Shown one piece after another: positions 56,496-64,000 of a stretch of 64,000 nucleotides of DNA. The DNA lies in assembly GCA_030824515.1 (NCBI GenBank), contig JAVBXN010000009.1:47858-111857 (forward strand). Direction: 5' to 3'. The position numbers were made by a program, and so were the translations under genes. The stretch is from Pelobacter sp. (GTDB lineage: Bacteria > Desulfobacterota > Desulfuromonadia > Geobacterales > Pseudopelobacteraceae). Position 1 is the stretch's first letter; every line of letters starts with the position of its first letter. Below the pieces are notes generated by a model. It saw only the letters and a program-made list of their open reading frames with translations. It did no database searches and was not told where the DNA came from.

Positions 56496-56759
56496 CTATT
56501 TGGTGTTAATGGTAGCTGGAGTTGATTGCTTGGCAGCCTGTCTGGCATTGTAAACTTTGATCCGCTCGGCTTTCAGCGCTTCCGCGGCAAGTTTCCGCTT
56601 TTCAGGGGTAATCAGTTGTTCCTTCTGTTTGCGGTAGTTTTCCTTCTTTGCGGCCAATTCCGGCTTCATGGGGGCAGCCACGGCCAACCCCCCTGCCAGC
56701 GATAGCAGGCCTGCAATCATTGTAACCAATGCAATTGTGCCCAATCTTCTGCTCTTCAT
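56496..56759 (-). CDS. Small secreted Lys-rich protein upstream of the multicopper oxidase
   Basis: The 87-residue protein starts at the ATG at 56759 with AAAGGAG upstream; the longer frame to 56834 is not supported. A signal peptide (about residues 1-30, ending AVAA) is followed by a charged helical region (PELAAKKENYRKQKEQL, KRKLAAEALKAERIKVYNAR). It ends 26 bases before the oxidase start, and the sigma-54-like promoter lies about 100 bases upstream, so the two genes probably form one unit. No family is recognised. Confidence 0.8.
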   Translation of the reverse strand: MKSRRLGTIALVTMIAGLLSLAGGLAVAAPMKPELAAKKENYRKQKEQLITPEKRKLAAEALKAERIKVYNARQAAKQSTPATINTK

Positions 56760-56862
56760 TCTGATCTCCTTTCTCAACTCTGATTTTGTTACCAGATTCA
56801 TGTGTTCAGATGGTATTTGGTGTCTTGGAGACAATTTGATTTAAATGTGTTGATAGTTAGGG

Positions 56863-56881
56863 AAGCAGGTATCATGCCAAG
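56863..56881 (-). promoter_or_regulatory. Probable sigma-54 promoter of the multicopper oxidase unit
   Basis: On the minus strand the sequence TTGGCATGATACCTGCTT has GG (56878-56877) and GC (56866-56865) separated by ten bases, with the TGGCA and TGC cores of the -24/-12 consensus. It lies about 95 bases before the start at 56759. It shares GGCAT and TGCTT with the candidate at 16978. Read by eye. Confidence 0.6.
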
Positions 56882-56968
56882 CGCCTGTCTTTGCTATATT
56901 GCTGAATATAGAGGAAAATGCTGGCGGGATCCCGGCCGATGCCGTCTCTGGCTTGTCGAAAAATTTAA

Positions 56969-56995
56969 TGTCTTGTCGCAATGTGCGACAAGACA
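56969..56995. promoter_or_regulatory. Perfect palindrome upstream of the multicopper oxidase unit (activator site or terminator)
   Basis: Arms TGTCTTGTCGCA and TGCGACAAGACA surround ATG. On the minus strand a T-rich stretch (TTAAATTTTT) follows the hairpin, so it may end the cytochrome gene that stops at 57033. Its distance (about 90-115 bases) from the sigma-54-like promoter is also typical for an enhancer-binding site, and partial TTGTCG copies flank it. Confidence 0.6.
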
Positions 56996-57032
56996 TGTCG
57001 GGTAAAGGCTGGTGTGTGGTGGACCGTCTTTT

Positions 57033-58772
57033 TTAATGCATGACCCAGTCGCTTAGTGGCAGCAGGGGTGGGTCAAGTCCCGGACCAAGTTGGATGATAT
57101 AGCATCCTTTGGAAACATAACGCTGCCCTGGACCAAAACTGAACCGTTCATAGTCCAGAACCGTTACGTCCATCTGCATGCTCATTATGTCCAGCAGATG
57201 ATCGCGGTACAGGTTATCGTAAATCAGGTTCAGCCCTTGCAAGGTTGTCTGCTGCAGCATGGCTATGCTGCGTGAGGTGATCCTGCGATTACCGAAATCC
57301 TTGGAGCTGGGCAGTATTGGGACTTTGGCGTCAAATCCGCCAACTTTAGAGCCGACATAGGGGGTCAGGCGATAGGGATAGGTAATGTAAACCCTTTCAC
57401 GAACTGATTCCGCAATGGCGGCGGTTTTTTTGCCAAGGTAGCCGGATGATACGAAAACCATTCCTTTGGCTGGCAGCTTTGCAATCAGTGCAGGCAGATT
57501 CGGAAGCAGTTCGGCATCTGTCCAGAGTATCAGCACTTCCGGTTTATGTTTTGTCAAGAGCTTGTCCATTGCAGTCTGGTCGAGAAGTTGTTGTGATGAT
57601 AGTGTCAGCGTGGTTACCTCCTGTCGCTCACATTCTTTCCAAACCTTTCTAAAACCGGCCGCCAGCGCCTTGCCGACCTGAGAATCCTGCACTATCTGCA
57701 GAACAGGAGTCTCGGTAGATATGGTCTCCTGGCGATTGAGATAGCGGGCAACCGCCTCTCCCTCCTGGGTGTAGCCTTTATTGAAATAATAAGTGTACCA
57801 ATCAGATTCAGAGACAACAGGGAAATCGGTGATCGGGAACAGGCAGGGTAGTCTCTGTGCTTCACAGAATTCATGGATAGGCCTCCAGTCGCTGTTGGAT
57901 ATGCCACCAAGAACCGCAAAAACCGGATTTGCGTTGTAGTACGCGGATAACTGGGCCGGCCAGCTTTCCGGAGGTCCCTTCAACTCCCAGATGTCCAGAG
58001 ACGCCGATCGAAATGCAAATTGCATATCTATCGTCGGACTATAGCCGAATTTTATGAAGTCATTAAACATCCCCATCTGCTGGTTCTTCTGGGCAATGAA
58101 CGTTTGCAGCGGCAGCAGCAGTGCCTGACGATCCTCCTGGCTGACGTCGTCGGTAATGATGGTAGCAAATTTGAATTGTTTGCTGCTGGCTCCTGGAGAC
58201 GGCTCTGAAGAAAGCGCTTCCAGATAACTGATCAGGATAGACATGTCACGGTCTGTCAGTGGGTAGCGCGGCATGACATCATTGAAAACCTGACCGGTCG
58301 GGTCGGTGCCGAATCGCATCGCAGTTGCCAGTGTTTCACGAGTGTATGGAGGACGCTCCACCACTGTCTTTGCATAGATGAAACGTCCGGCCCGGTCTGC
58401 CACATCTCCGAAGGATGGCGGACGGCGATACGGTTTGTAGAGTTTGTTACCGTTGGTTGGAGGTGTGACCACACCACCTTCGAATGAGCCGAGACCGGCG
58501 CGGAGATGGCAGCTGGAACAGGAAAATGCACTGCTGTCAACCGCTACGTCACCGCGGATGAAAGTTTCCATCACTTTTCCGGACGGAAGGATGCCTTGCC
58601 GATACATGCGTTCGCCGAGACGCATTATCTCCGCATGCGAAAGGTCGGTCGGCGGAATGAACTCCGTATGGGCAAATGTTGAAAATAGTAATGGAAGCAG
58701 AATGGCAAGTACGGCGGATCTCAGCGCCACACGGAAACAATGTGCGAATTTGTACCTGATCAATGCTTTCAT
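57033..58772 (-). CDS. Cytochrome c / periplasmic-binding-protein fusion (paralogue 1)
   Basis: The 579-residue protein has a signal peptide (to about residue 36). A class I cytochrome c domain follows with heme site CSSCH (85-89) and likely axial Met167 in VMPRYPLTD, then a periplasmic type 1 ligand-binding (ANF receptor/LivK-like) region from about 195 (FATIITDDVS, FAVLGGISNSDWRPIHEFC, FPVVSESDWYTYY). The C-terminus FGPGQRYVSKGCYIIQLG is shared with the second paralogue at 60245. It overlaps the SCO1 gene by four bases. Ligand and electron partner are unknown; heme-linked ligand sensing or redox transfer are both possible. Confidence 0.85.
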   Translation of the reverse strand: MKALIRYKFAHCFRVALRSAVLAILLPLLFSTFAHTEFIPPTDLSHAEIMRLGERMYRQGILPSGKVMETFIRGDVAVDSSAFSCSSCHLRAGLGSFEGGVVTPPTNGNKLYKPYRRPPSFGDVADRAGRFIYAKTVVERPPYTRETLATAMRFGTDPTGQVFNDVMPRYPLTDRDMSILISYLEALSSEPSPGASSKQFKFATIITDDVSQEDRQALLLPLQTFIAQKNQQMGMFNDFIKFGYSPTIDMQFAFRSASLDIWELKGPPESWPAQLSAYYNANPVFAVLGGISNSDWRPIHEFCEAQRLPCLFPITDFPVVSESDWYTYYFNKGYTQEGEAVARYLNRQETISTETPVLQIVQDSQVGKALAAGFRKVWKECERQEVTTLTLSSQQLLDQTAMDKLLTKHKPEVLILWTDAELLPNLPALIAKLPAKGMVFVSSGYLGKKTAAIAESVRERVYITYPYRLTPYVGSKVGGFDAKVPILPSSKDFGNRRITSRSIAMLQQTTLQGLNLIYDNLYRDHLLDIMSMQMDVTVLDYERFSFGPGQRYVSKGCYIIQLGPGLDPPLLPLSDWVMH

Positions 58773-59353
58773 TTAGCTGTGGCCATCTGATACTCATTCA
58801 AAAACTCTTTAGTGCTCATCAAGCCGAAAAGCCGCACCCAGTTTCCATTTTTTGGCATACGGATCATGTTTAACGGGTAATGCGACATCTTATCCGGTAT
58901 GTAGGCATTAAAAGCTCTCATGACGGTGTCGATATCCGCTCTGCTTCCGGTCAGAAAATCCCAGCCGGGCTTGGCCCGGTAACGTTTCAGGTACTCCTTC
59001 ATCACCTTGGGAGAATCGTTTTCGGGATCGATGGTGATAGATATCAGCCGTACTTTCTGGTTGTCGGCGTCAAGTTTCCTCTGGAGGTTGACATACCCCG
59101 CAGATAGAACCGGGCAGATCGTGGTGCAGGTGCCGTAAATGAAATCCACTATGACCGGGATATCGCTGTTTAACAGTGATTGGAGTCGAACCTTTTTACC
59201 GTCCTGATTGATGAGTACCACATCGGGAATGTTGTATTTCTCTATTGATCGCTTGTATTTGATGTCAGCCGCATGGGTCGGGCGCACAGGTAAAATACAA
59301 ACAAACAAAAGAATCACAAAAAACAATGATATTCGCGGAAATGGTATTCTCAT
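58769..59353 (-). CDS. SCO1/SenC/PrrC-type copper chaperone
   Basis: The 194-residue protein has an N-terminal signal or anchor (residues 7-28) and a thioredoxin fold with the copper-binding pair CTTIC (Cys76, Cys80) in FIYGTCTTICPVLS. A later His in DKMSHYPLN (about residue 159) can complete the site. The segment LISITIDPENDSPKVMKEYL is typical of SCO proteins. SCO proteins load copper into redox sites. No cytochrome oxidase gene is in the window, while a multicopper oxidase lies about 2.3 kb downstream. It overlaps the next gene by four bases. Confidence 0.92.
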   Translation of the reverse strand: MRIPFPRISLFFVILLFVCILPVRPTHAADIKYKRSIEKYNIPDVVLINQDGKKVRLQSLLNSDIPVIVDFIYGTCTTICPVLSAGYVNLQRKLDADNQKVRLISITIDPENDSPKVMKEYLKRYRAKPGWDFLTGSRADIDTVMRAFNAYIPDKMSHYPLNMIRMPKNGNWVRLFGLMSTKEFLNEYQMATAK

Positions 59354-59406
59354 TTATATCGAGCTCCTTGTTCTCAGCGATATTTGATCACTGAAAAATG
59401 TCAACA

Positions 59407-60150
59407 TTATTTTGTCGTCTTGGTAGCAGGTTTTGGCGCCGGAGATGCTGGAGGCACTACTGCCTTGGTCGGGATGGACGGAGCCCGTTTGACTTCAAGA
59501 AGTTCCACATCAAAATTCAGGGTGGCGCCCGGCAGTATCAACTCACCAGCGCCTTTATCTCCATATGCCAGGTCGGCAGGGCAGACAAGCTTTGCCTTGC
59601 CACCCGGCTTCATTTTCTGCAATCCCTCGGTCCAGCATTTGATCACGTTGTCAAGACGAAACTCCAGCGGCTTGCCGCGTTTATAGGTGCTGTCAAACTC
59701 TTTGCCGTCGATAAGGGTGCCCTGATAGTTGACCTTGACCGTGTCGGCTGCTTTAGGTGGCTCTCCCTTGCCTTCGGTTACCGGAATATAGACGATACCT
59801 GACAGGGTCTTGATTGCACCCTTTTCCTTGGCAGCTTTAGCCAAAAATTCTTTACCCGCTTCAGCCTGCTTATCGCCCAAGGCCTTGCGCCTGGCGCGGG
59901 CTAGTTCCTGTATTTTAATGTTGTAGGAGGCGACATCGAAATCGGGTTTTTTCGCAGCCTGAGTGTCATTAAGACCTTGCAGTACCATTTCAAATTCTTT
60001 CGGCGTCAGATTGAACACCGATATGGAGCGAGCCATGTTGACACCCACTGCATAGAGGGTCTTTTCATCATCTGTTTTTTGCGGTTCGGCGGCATGGGAT
60101 AGAGAAGAAAACATAATTCCGGCAGCAAAAACTACTAACAATTTTTTCAT
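59407..60150 (-). CDS. FKBP-type peptidyl-prolyl isomerase, FkpA/Mip-like
   Basis: The 247-residue protein has a signal peptide ending SHA, an FKBP N-terminal dimerisation domain (about residues 25-110; YAVGVNMARSISVFNLTPKE) and an FKBP domain (about 125-220; VKVNYQGTLIDGKEFDSTYK, LVCPADLAYGDKGAGELIL, TLNFDVELLEVK). The end is Pro/Ala/Lys-rich. It is a periplasmic or outer-membrane-associated folding factor that may assist the secreted proteins encoded around it. GGAAAG precedes the ATG. Confidence 0.92.
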   Translation of the reverse strand: MKKLLVVFAAGIMFSSLSHAAEPQKTDDEKTLYAVGVNMARSISVFNLTPKEFEMVLQGLNDTQAAKKPDFDVASYNIKIQELARARRKALGDKQAEAGKEFLAKAAKEKGAIKTLSGIVYIPVTEGKGEPPKAADTVKVNYQGTLIDGKEFDSTYKRGKPLEFRLDNVIKCWTEGLQKMKPGGKAKLVCPADLAYGDKGAGELILPGATLNFDVELLEVKRAPSIPTKAVVPPASPAPKPATKTTK

Positions 60151-60244
60151 GATGTACTTTCCTTTCTTAAAATGTTTTTTGATGAAATCAATTTTGCATA
60201 AAAAATCATATAAAACAAAATAAAAACAAGCTGAATTTGCATTA

Positions 60245-61957
60245 TCAATGAATCACCCAGTCGCTTCTTTTTATAAGTTCAGGGTGACTCCCTTTGCCCA
60301 GTTGCACGATATAACATCCCTTTGAAGCATAACGTTGTCCCGGTCCGAAACTCATCCGCTCATACAGCGGAACATCCAGGTCCTTGCCCATGCTGATGAT
60401 ATCCAGCAGGTAATCGCGGTAGAAATTTTCCTTCATCTCTCGAAGCGACTGTTCCATAACCTTGATCAGGGGATAGGTCAACTTGGTGGATTTGCTAATG
60501 CTGTCGCCATTTTTCAAACCCTTAGGTTGTGTTCCGAAAAAGTACGCTTCATGTAGCTTTTCATCCGCCGGCAGTCGTTCCGGATAGGTTATGTAGATGA
60601 TATCCCTAATGTTATCGTTCTGTTTCATGAACTCCTGGCTCAGGTAGCCTGATGAAACAATTATTTTGCGCGGAGGTTCAAAGTCAGGAGCAGACAGGGC
60701 ATTGATTGCCTCCGGCAGCGCGGCATTATCCCATATCACCACGGCATCGGGTTTTTCTTTTTTTATCAGTAAAGCAAGGTGTTCCGGCGACAGGGTTTCT
60801 TTCTCCGCAATCCGGACAGTGAGCGGTTCAGTGCGTCCAATTGCGCGCCATGTATCCCGGAAGCCGTTGCTCAGCATTTTTCCCACTTGCGATTCCCGGG
60901 TGATCATAAGGACCTTGCCGCAATCGGGAAAGTCGTCGCCGCGGTTCAGGAAGCGGGCGGCAGTTTCACCTTCTTGATAGTATCCCTTTGATGGATACAG
61001 TGTGTACCAGTCTGTTTCAGAAATTACGGGAAAGTCGGTCTGCGGGTACAAGCAGGGCAGACGGTTGGATTCACAGAAGTCGTGGACCGGTTTCCAGGCA
61101 GTGCCGCTGATGCCGCCGATTATGGCAAATACGGGCTCTTTGCGGTAATACTCTTCCAGTTGGGAACGCCAGGTTTCAGGCGCTCCCTTCAACAACCATC
61201 GAGAGAGGGAAAGTTTTCGGTACGCCACGCGCCCCGAAACCATCAGCTGTCTCTTGACTCGCGGATTCCTGATTTCATTTTCTATGTGGTTGGTGCGTTC
61301 GTTGGTTCTCCTGATGAAGTCATCCAGCAGATTCAGGTGGTCCTGATAGCGATCGGGATTGAGGTCGTCAGTGATTACCGTGGCAAAACGGAGCGTTGTA
61401 GCGTCCACTCCAGGCGAAAATTCGGAGGAGAGTGACTTCAGATAGGAAATCAATATTGCCATTTCATCGTCCTGGAGCTTGTAGCGTGGCATGACAGGAT
61501 CCCAGGCTCTTCCGGAGGGATCGACACCACCTCTCAGGGCAGCGGCTAGTGATTCGTCGGTATAGGCAGGTCTGGCCGGTGGCGGTTGCGGCGAAGGCGC
61601 TCCCTTGCCGGAAGCACCCATGGTGCTCATTCCGGGGCGAAGAGTGGGGGGATTTGATCGTGGTGCATACAGGGACCTGCCGTTGGTGGGTGTTGTCAGG
61701 ACAGAGCCTTCGACGGAGCCCAATCCGCTGCGCATGTGGCAGCTGATGCAGGTGAAGGAGTTTCCTGGCGCCGGCAGATCGCCTTTGATAATGCCAATCA
61801 AAGGTTTGCCAGATGGCAGCAGCCCATCTCGATAAAGCCTCTCACCATGCTTGAGAGTCTCCATGGAATCCGCTTCTTGCTGTCCGTAAACATCACTCCG
61901 GAGGAGTGAAACGCAGATAATCGCAATGCAAATAATAAAGCTGAGTACTCTGTTCAT
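60245..61957 (-). CDS. Cytochrome c / periplasmic-binding-protein fusion (paralogue 2)
   Basis: The 570-residue protein has a signal peptide (to about residue 25) and a cytochrome domain with heme site CISCH (70-74) and likely axial Met156 in VMPRYKLQD. A Pro/Gly-rich insertion lies at about residues 105-130. The ligand-binding-type region follows (FATVITDDLN, FAIIGGISGTAWKPVHDFC, FPVISETDWYTLY). The end FGPGQRYASKGCYIVQLG matches paralogue 1. Order and motifs show a duplication of the whole fusion. The ribosome-binding site is weak. It lies 94 bases before the FKBP gene and probably shares its transcript. Confidence 0.85.
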   Translation of the reverse strand: MNRVLSFIICIAIICVSLLRSDVYGQQEADSMETLKHGERLYRDGLLPSGKPLIGIIKGDLPAPGNSFTCISCHMRSGLGSVEGSVLTTPTNGRSLYAPRSNPPTLRPGMSTMGASGKGAPSPQPPPARPAYTDESLAAALRGGVDPSGRAWDPVMPRYKLQDDEMAILISYLKSLSSEFSPGVDATTLRFATVITDDLNPDRYQDHLNLLDDFIRRTNERTNHIENEIRNPRVKRQLMVSGRVAYRKLSLSRWLLKGAPETWRSQLEEYYRKEPVFAIIGGISGTAWKPVHDFCESNRLPCLYPQTDFPVISETDWYTLYPSKGYYQEGETAARFLNRGDDFPDCGKVLMITRESQVGKMLSNGFRDTWRAIGRTEPLTVRIAEKETLSPEHLALLIKKEKPDAVVIWDNAALPEAINALSAPDFEPPRKIIVSSGYLSQEFMKQNDNIRDIIYITYPERLPADEKLHEAYFFGTQPKGLKNGDSISKSTKLTYPLIKVMEQSLREMKENFYRDYLLDIISMGKDLDVPLYERMSFGPGQRYASKGCYIVQLGKGSHPELIKRSDWVIH

Positions 61958-62029
61958 GATAACCGTGTGAAATTGGTATGGGTTTAAGAGCCGTCAGATT
62001 AACCAGAGGAATGCCTCATCTTCCTGCCA

Positions 62030-62434
62030 TCATTTGACGCCTGGCACCGCCGGAGATGTCAAGGACGTGGTATTGGACAGAGCGGCGGTATTCCTTATTG
62101 CATGCGCTTTGCGCCTTGCCAGATGTTCGGCTGCGGTTTCACGATGCGTGGGAGACGCCGATTCGGTAATCGCCGGAGTCGTAGTGGAAGCCGTTTGCGT
62201 TTTTGCCGGTGCCGGAGGTGTAATGGGTGCGGCAGCAATGGGCTCCCGTTGCACCGCAGGATTGGCTATTGCTCGCGTAGCCGTGGAAGAAGCCTTCTGG
62301 TCAGGAATTGATTTCTCGTTACCATTACAGATGACTTCGGTGTGGTCTGGATAATCGACCGTTCGACAGGCAGTTTCTCCCCAGGCTACGGAACTTGCCA
62401 GCAACATCAGAGCCGAAAGAGTTATGATTTTCAT
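62030..62434 (-). CDS. Small secreted Thr/Pro/Ala-rich protein
   Basis: The protein has 134 residues from the ATG at 62434 (AAAGGTG upstream); a GTG three codons earlier is also possible. A signal peptide ends near SSVAWG, and two Cys follow (ACRTV, VICNG). The rest is a low-complexity linker rich in Ala, Thr and Pro with a basic segment (EHLARRKAHAIR). It precedes the cytochrome fusion gene by 72 bases in the same direction. No family is recognised. Confidence 0.75.
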   Translation of the reverse strand: MKIITLSALMLLASSVAWGETACRTVDYPDHTEVICNGNEKSIPDQKASSTATRAIANPAVQREPIAAAPITPPAPAKTQTASTTTPAITESASPTHRETAAEHLARRKAHAIRNTAALSNTTSLTSPAVPGVK

Positions 62435-62465
62435 GGTAAACACCTTTCGTATTATTAGTAGGTTG

Positions 62466-62474
62466 AGTATATCA
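62466..62474 (-). promoter_or_regulatory. Possible extended -10 promoter before the small secreted protein
   Basis: On the minus strand TGATATACT has the TG-N-TATACT form, 32 bases before the start at 62434. No clear -35 box is seen. It could drive the unit running from 62434 to 57033. Confidence 0.3.
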
Positions 62475-62547
62475 CAATCAAGGGTGAAATCATGTGCCGG
62501 AAATCCGGTAATTCCTTGCCGTATTTTCTGTTTTGCCTTGAATTGGC

Positions 62548-62569
62548 AGCCGCCCGCTAGCGGGCGGCT
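62548..62569. terminator. Inverted repeat between the MBG-like gene and the next unit
   Basis: Arms AGCCGCCCGCT and AGCGGGCGGCT are contiguous, giving a GC-rich hairpin about 50 bases after the stop at 62618. There is no T-tract on the minus strand, so intrinsic termination is uncertain. Confidence 0.5.
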
Positions 62570-62617
62570 GATTTTAGTTTATATTCTTATATTTGCCGTA
62601 CGGTAATTAAAGACCGA

Positions 62618-62878
62618 TCAGTTAATAACAATGCCATCCAAGATTACAGTGCCTTGCTGCAGCGTTACAGTGCCTTGAATCGTTGTCGTGTTTGCCGGGA
62701 CCGGCGTGAACGAACTGCTGTAGCCTCCCTTGATGGTAACGGTCGTCGACGGCTTGTTTGCAGTAAAGTTACCGGGAACGTTGGTGCCGACTACTTCAAT
62801 CACGTCATTATTAGCCGCTGCATTGTAGGCCGCCTGGATGGATGAATAGGGAGGGGCGGCGCCGATCCTGGCCACGGA
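62618..62878 (-). other. Shared C-terminal module, copy C
   Basis: The last 86 or so residues contain YSSIQAAYNAAANNDVIEVV, VTIKGGYSSSF and the end LQQGTVILDGIVIN. Motif order and spacing match copies A and B, although the domains before it are MBG repeats rather than SbsA-type Ig domains or copper domains. Confidence 0.65.
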
Positions 62879-64000
62879 TGTTGCCCCGGCAATGGTCACC
62901 TGGGTTACGGATGCGGTGGCTGTCGTGTAGTTGGCGGTGCTGGTCGGGGTAAATGTCACTGATAGCGTTGCGCTGCTGGTGTTCAGTACGGCTCCGGCGG
63001 TCGGGCTGTATGAGAATGTGCCGGCCACATTGGCCGTTGCATTAAGCTGTGTGCTTGAAAGCGGAGTGCCGAACGTCATCGGCGCCGGCGTACCCCAGGT
63101 GATCACGGGGGTTGCTTTTGTTACGGTCATCGAGCCATTTACATAGTTGATGTTGTAGTTGCCAAGCCCGGTGCCGAATGCCGTGCTGGGCACGATCGGG
63201 TAGGGTGAACCACTGACCGTGGCGAAGCCCGGGGCGCCGTTGCTGGTCATTGCCACATAGTTCACCAGGTCGCCATTGAGCAGACCGGTAGTGGTGAACT
63301 CGCTGCCGTTGAAGCTGAATGCCGTCCCGTAGGTTTTGGTCTGGTTGTTGATTGTGATGGTCAATGGAGCCCGGGTGATCCTCAGCAGGCCGTTGACATA
63401 GGTTATGGCGTAGTTTCCGGCGGATCCGGTCGAGAAAACAGCGGCGCTCGGTGTGATGCTGTGTGTTGTGCCGGCAAAGGCGGTTGCTGTCGCACTATTC
63501 TGATAGGTATAGCTGACAGAAGCGATACTGTCACCGGTTGCCAGAGTCCCGCTGGTGATTGAATAGCCGGGATTGGGCGGATTGACCGCTCCGTAAAGAC
63601 GGGTGGCATTGTTGGTAGCGATCGAAATTGCTCTGGGTGAAACCACGATGCTGACCGGAACGTCGGCTGCCGCGCTGTAGGTGGCGTTGCCGGCCTGGCT
63701 TGCGGTCACCACGATGGTGCCGACGCCGGTGATGTTAAGGGTGTTTCCACCGGTAATATTGCCCGGTCCGCTGGTTACCGCGAAGGTGACCGGGTTTCCT
63801 GATGCGCCGCCAGTGGCGGAGAGAATAATCGGCGCATCACCGAAGGTCGCCGTCGTTGGCGGCGTGAAGGTAATGGTTTGCGTTGCATTTGCGACGGTAT
63901 AGGTTACGAATGCAGTTTGCAGCGGGTTGCCTGGTCCTGTTGGTCCCATTGCCTTGGTGCTGACGGTGATGGTGTATGTTCCCGGTGTGCTTGGTGGTGT
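62618..64000 (-). CDS. Secreted protein with MBG/Ig-like repeats and C-terminal QAAY/GGYD module (partial, extends beyond window)
   Basis: The frame is open at base 64000, so the start is outside; the ATG at 63949 is internal. The visible 460 residues contain an Ig-like domain (ATFGDAPIILSATGGASGNP), then two MBG-type repeats (ITINNQTKTYGTAFSFNG, GNYNINYVNGSMTVTKA), another short repeat (ITWGTPAPMTFGTPLSSTQL) and the shared end module. MBG domains occur in bacterial surface proteins and adhesins. A surface or extracellular location is likely. It is on the same strand as the cytochrome unit but separated by about 180 bases and a hairpin. Confidence 0.8.
   Translation of the reverse strand, partial: TPPSTPGTYTITVSTKAMGPTGPGNPLQTAFVTYTVANATQTITFTPPTTATFGDAPIILSATGGASGNPVTFAVTSGPGNITGGNTLNITGVGTIVVTASQAGNATYSAAADVPVSIVVSPRAISIATNNATRLYGAVNPPNPGYSITSGTLATGDSIASVSYTYQNSATATAFAGTTHSITPSAAVFSTGSAGNYAITYVNGLLRITRAPLTITINNQTKTYGTAFSFNGSEFTTTGLLNGDLVNYVAMTSNGAPGFATVSGSPYPIVPSTAFGTGLGNYNINYVNGSMTVTKATPVITWGTPAPMTFGTPLSSTQLNATANVAGTFSYSPTAGAVLNTSSATLSVTFTPTSTANYTTATASVTQVTIAGATSVARIGAAPPYSSIQAAYNAAANNDVIEVVGTNVPGNFTANKPSTTVTIKGGYSSSFTPVPANTTTIQGTVTLQQGTVILDGIVIN

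Noticed and set aside
57001..57032. Possible small gene between the palindrome and the cytochrome fusion end
   Set aside because: No frame with a start and ribosome-binding site is present; this is the 3' side of the minus-strand gene.

Overview
The window looks like a chromosomal stretch from a Gram-negative deltaproteobacterium of the Geobacter group (Geobacteraceae/Desulfuromonadales). The grounds are the gene order from kdsA through lptCAB, rpoN, hpf, hprK, rapZ and ptsI into a prepilin peptidase and a pilus cluster, the c-type heme (CxxCH) proteins, and a large multicopper oxidase next to cytochromes. The assignment is an inference from gene content; no 16S gene is present.

Layout. (1) 1-2.2 kb: the end of an RHS-type protein cut by the window edge, then a secreted protein with Ig-like domains. 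(2) 2.4-13.2 kb, plus strand: a tightly packed series for Kdo synthesis (kdsA, kdsD, kdsC), LPS transport (lptC, lptA, lptB), sigma-54 (rpoN), ribosome hibernation (hpf) and a permease-less phosphotransferase regulatory chain (hprK, rapZ, EIIA-Man, HPr, ptsI). (3) 13.2-37.05 kb, plus strand: type IV pilus assembly. It holds a prepilin peptidase, a histidine kinase and sigma-54 activator pair, a probable sigma-54 promoter, a heme-motif DsbC-like protein, pilY1, minor pilins (fimT, pilV, pilW, pilX), a small HTH protein, pilMNOPQ, a Uma2 protein and a lipoprotein with about ten Ig-like domains. (4) 37.2-51.5 kb: housekeeping genes, namely tRNA-Gln, ispE, cysE, lpxC, an AsmA-like protein, an HlyC/CNNM protein, a glycosyltransferase, rplI, a DUF2232 protein, rpsR, rpsF, a DUF2156 protein, an aminotransferase and an HU gene. 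(5) 50.2-64 kb, all minus strand: an accessory, secreted-protein region. It holds a cohesin-like/half-dockerin protein, a 1591-residue multicopper oxidase with a small secreted partner, two paralogous cytochrome c/periplasmic-binding-protein fusions around an SCO1 copper chaperone and an FKBP foldase, a small secreted protein, and the end of a protein with MBG-like repeats.

The most unusual part is region 5. It joins copper handling (multicopper oxidase, SCO1), c-type heme, ligand-binding folds and extracellular adhesion-type domains. A sigma-54-like promoter precedes the oxidase unit, with a perfect 12+12 base palindrome about 90 bases upstream that could be an activator site, a terminator, or both. 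Three otherwise unrelated secreted proteins (ends at 2222, 51694 and 62618) finish with the same roughly 85-residue module, recognisable by QAAY, GGY and a final hydrophobic Asp-containing strand. I do not recognise a named family for it; it may be a surface-attachment or sorting module.

No CRISPR array, insertion sequence or rRNA gene was seen, and no gap between genes exceeds about 300 bases.
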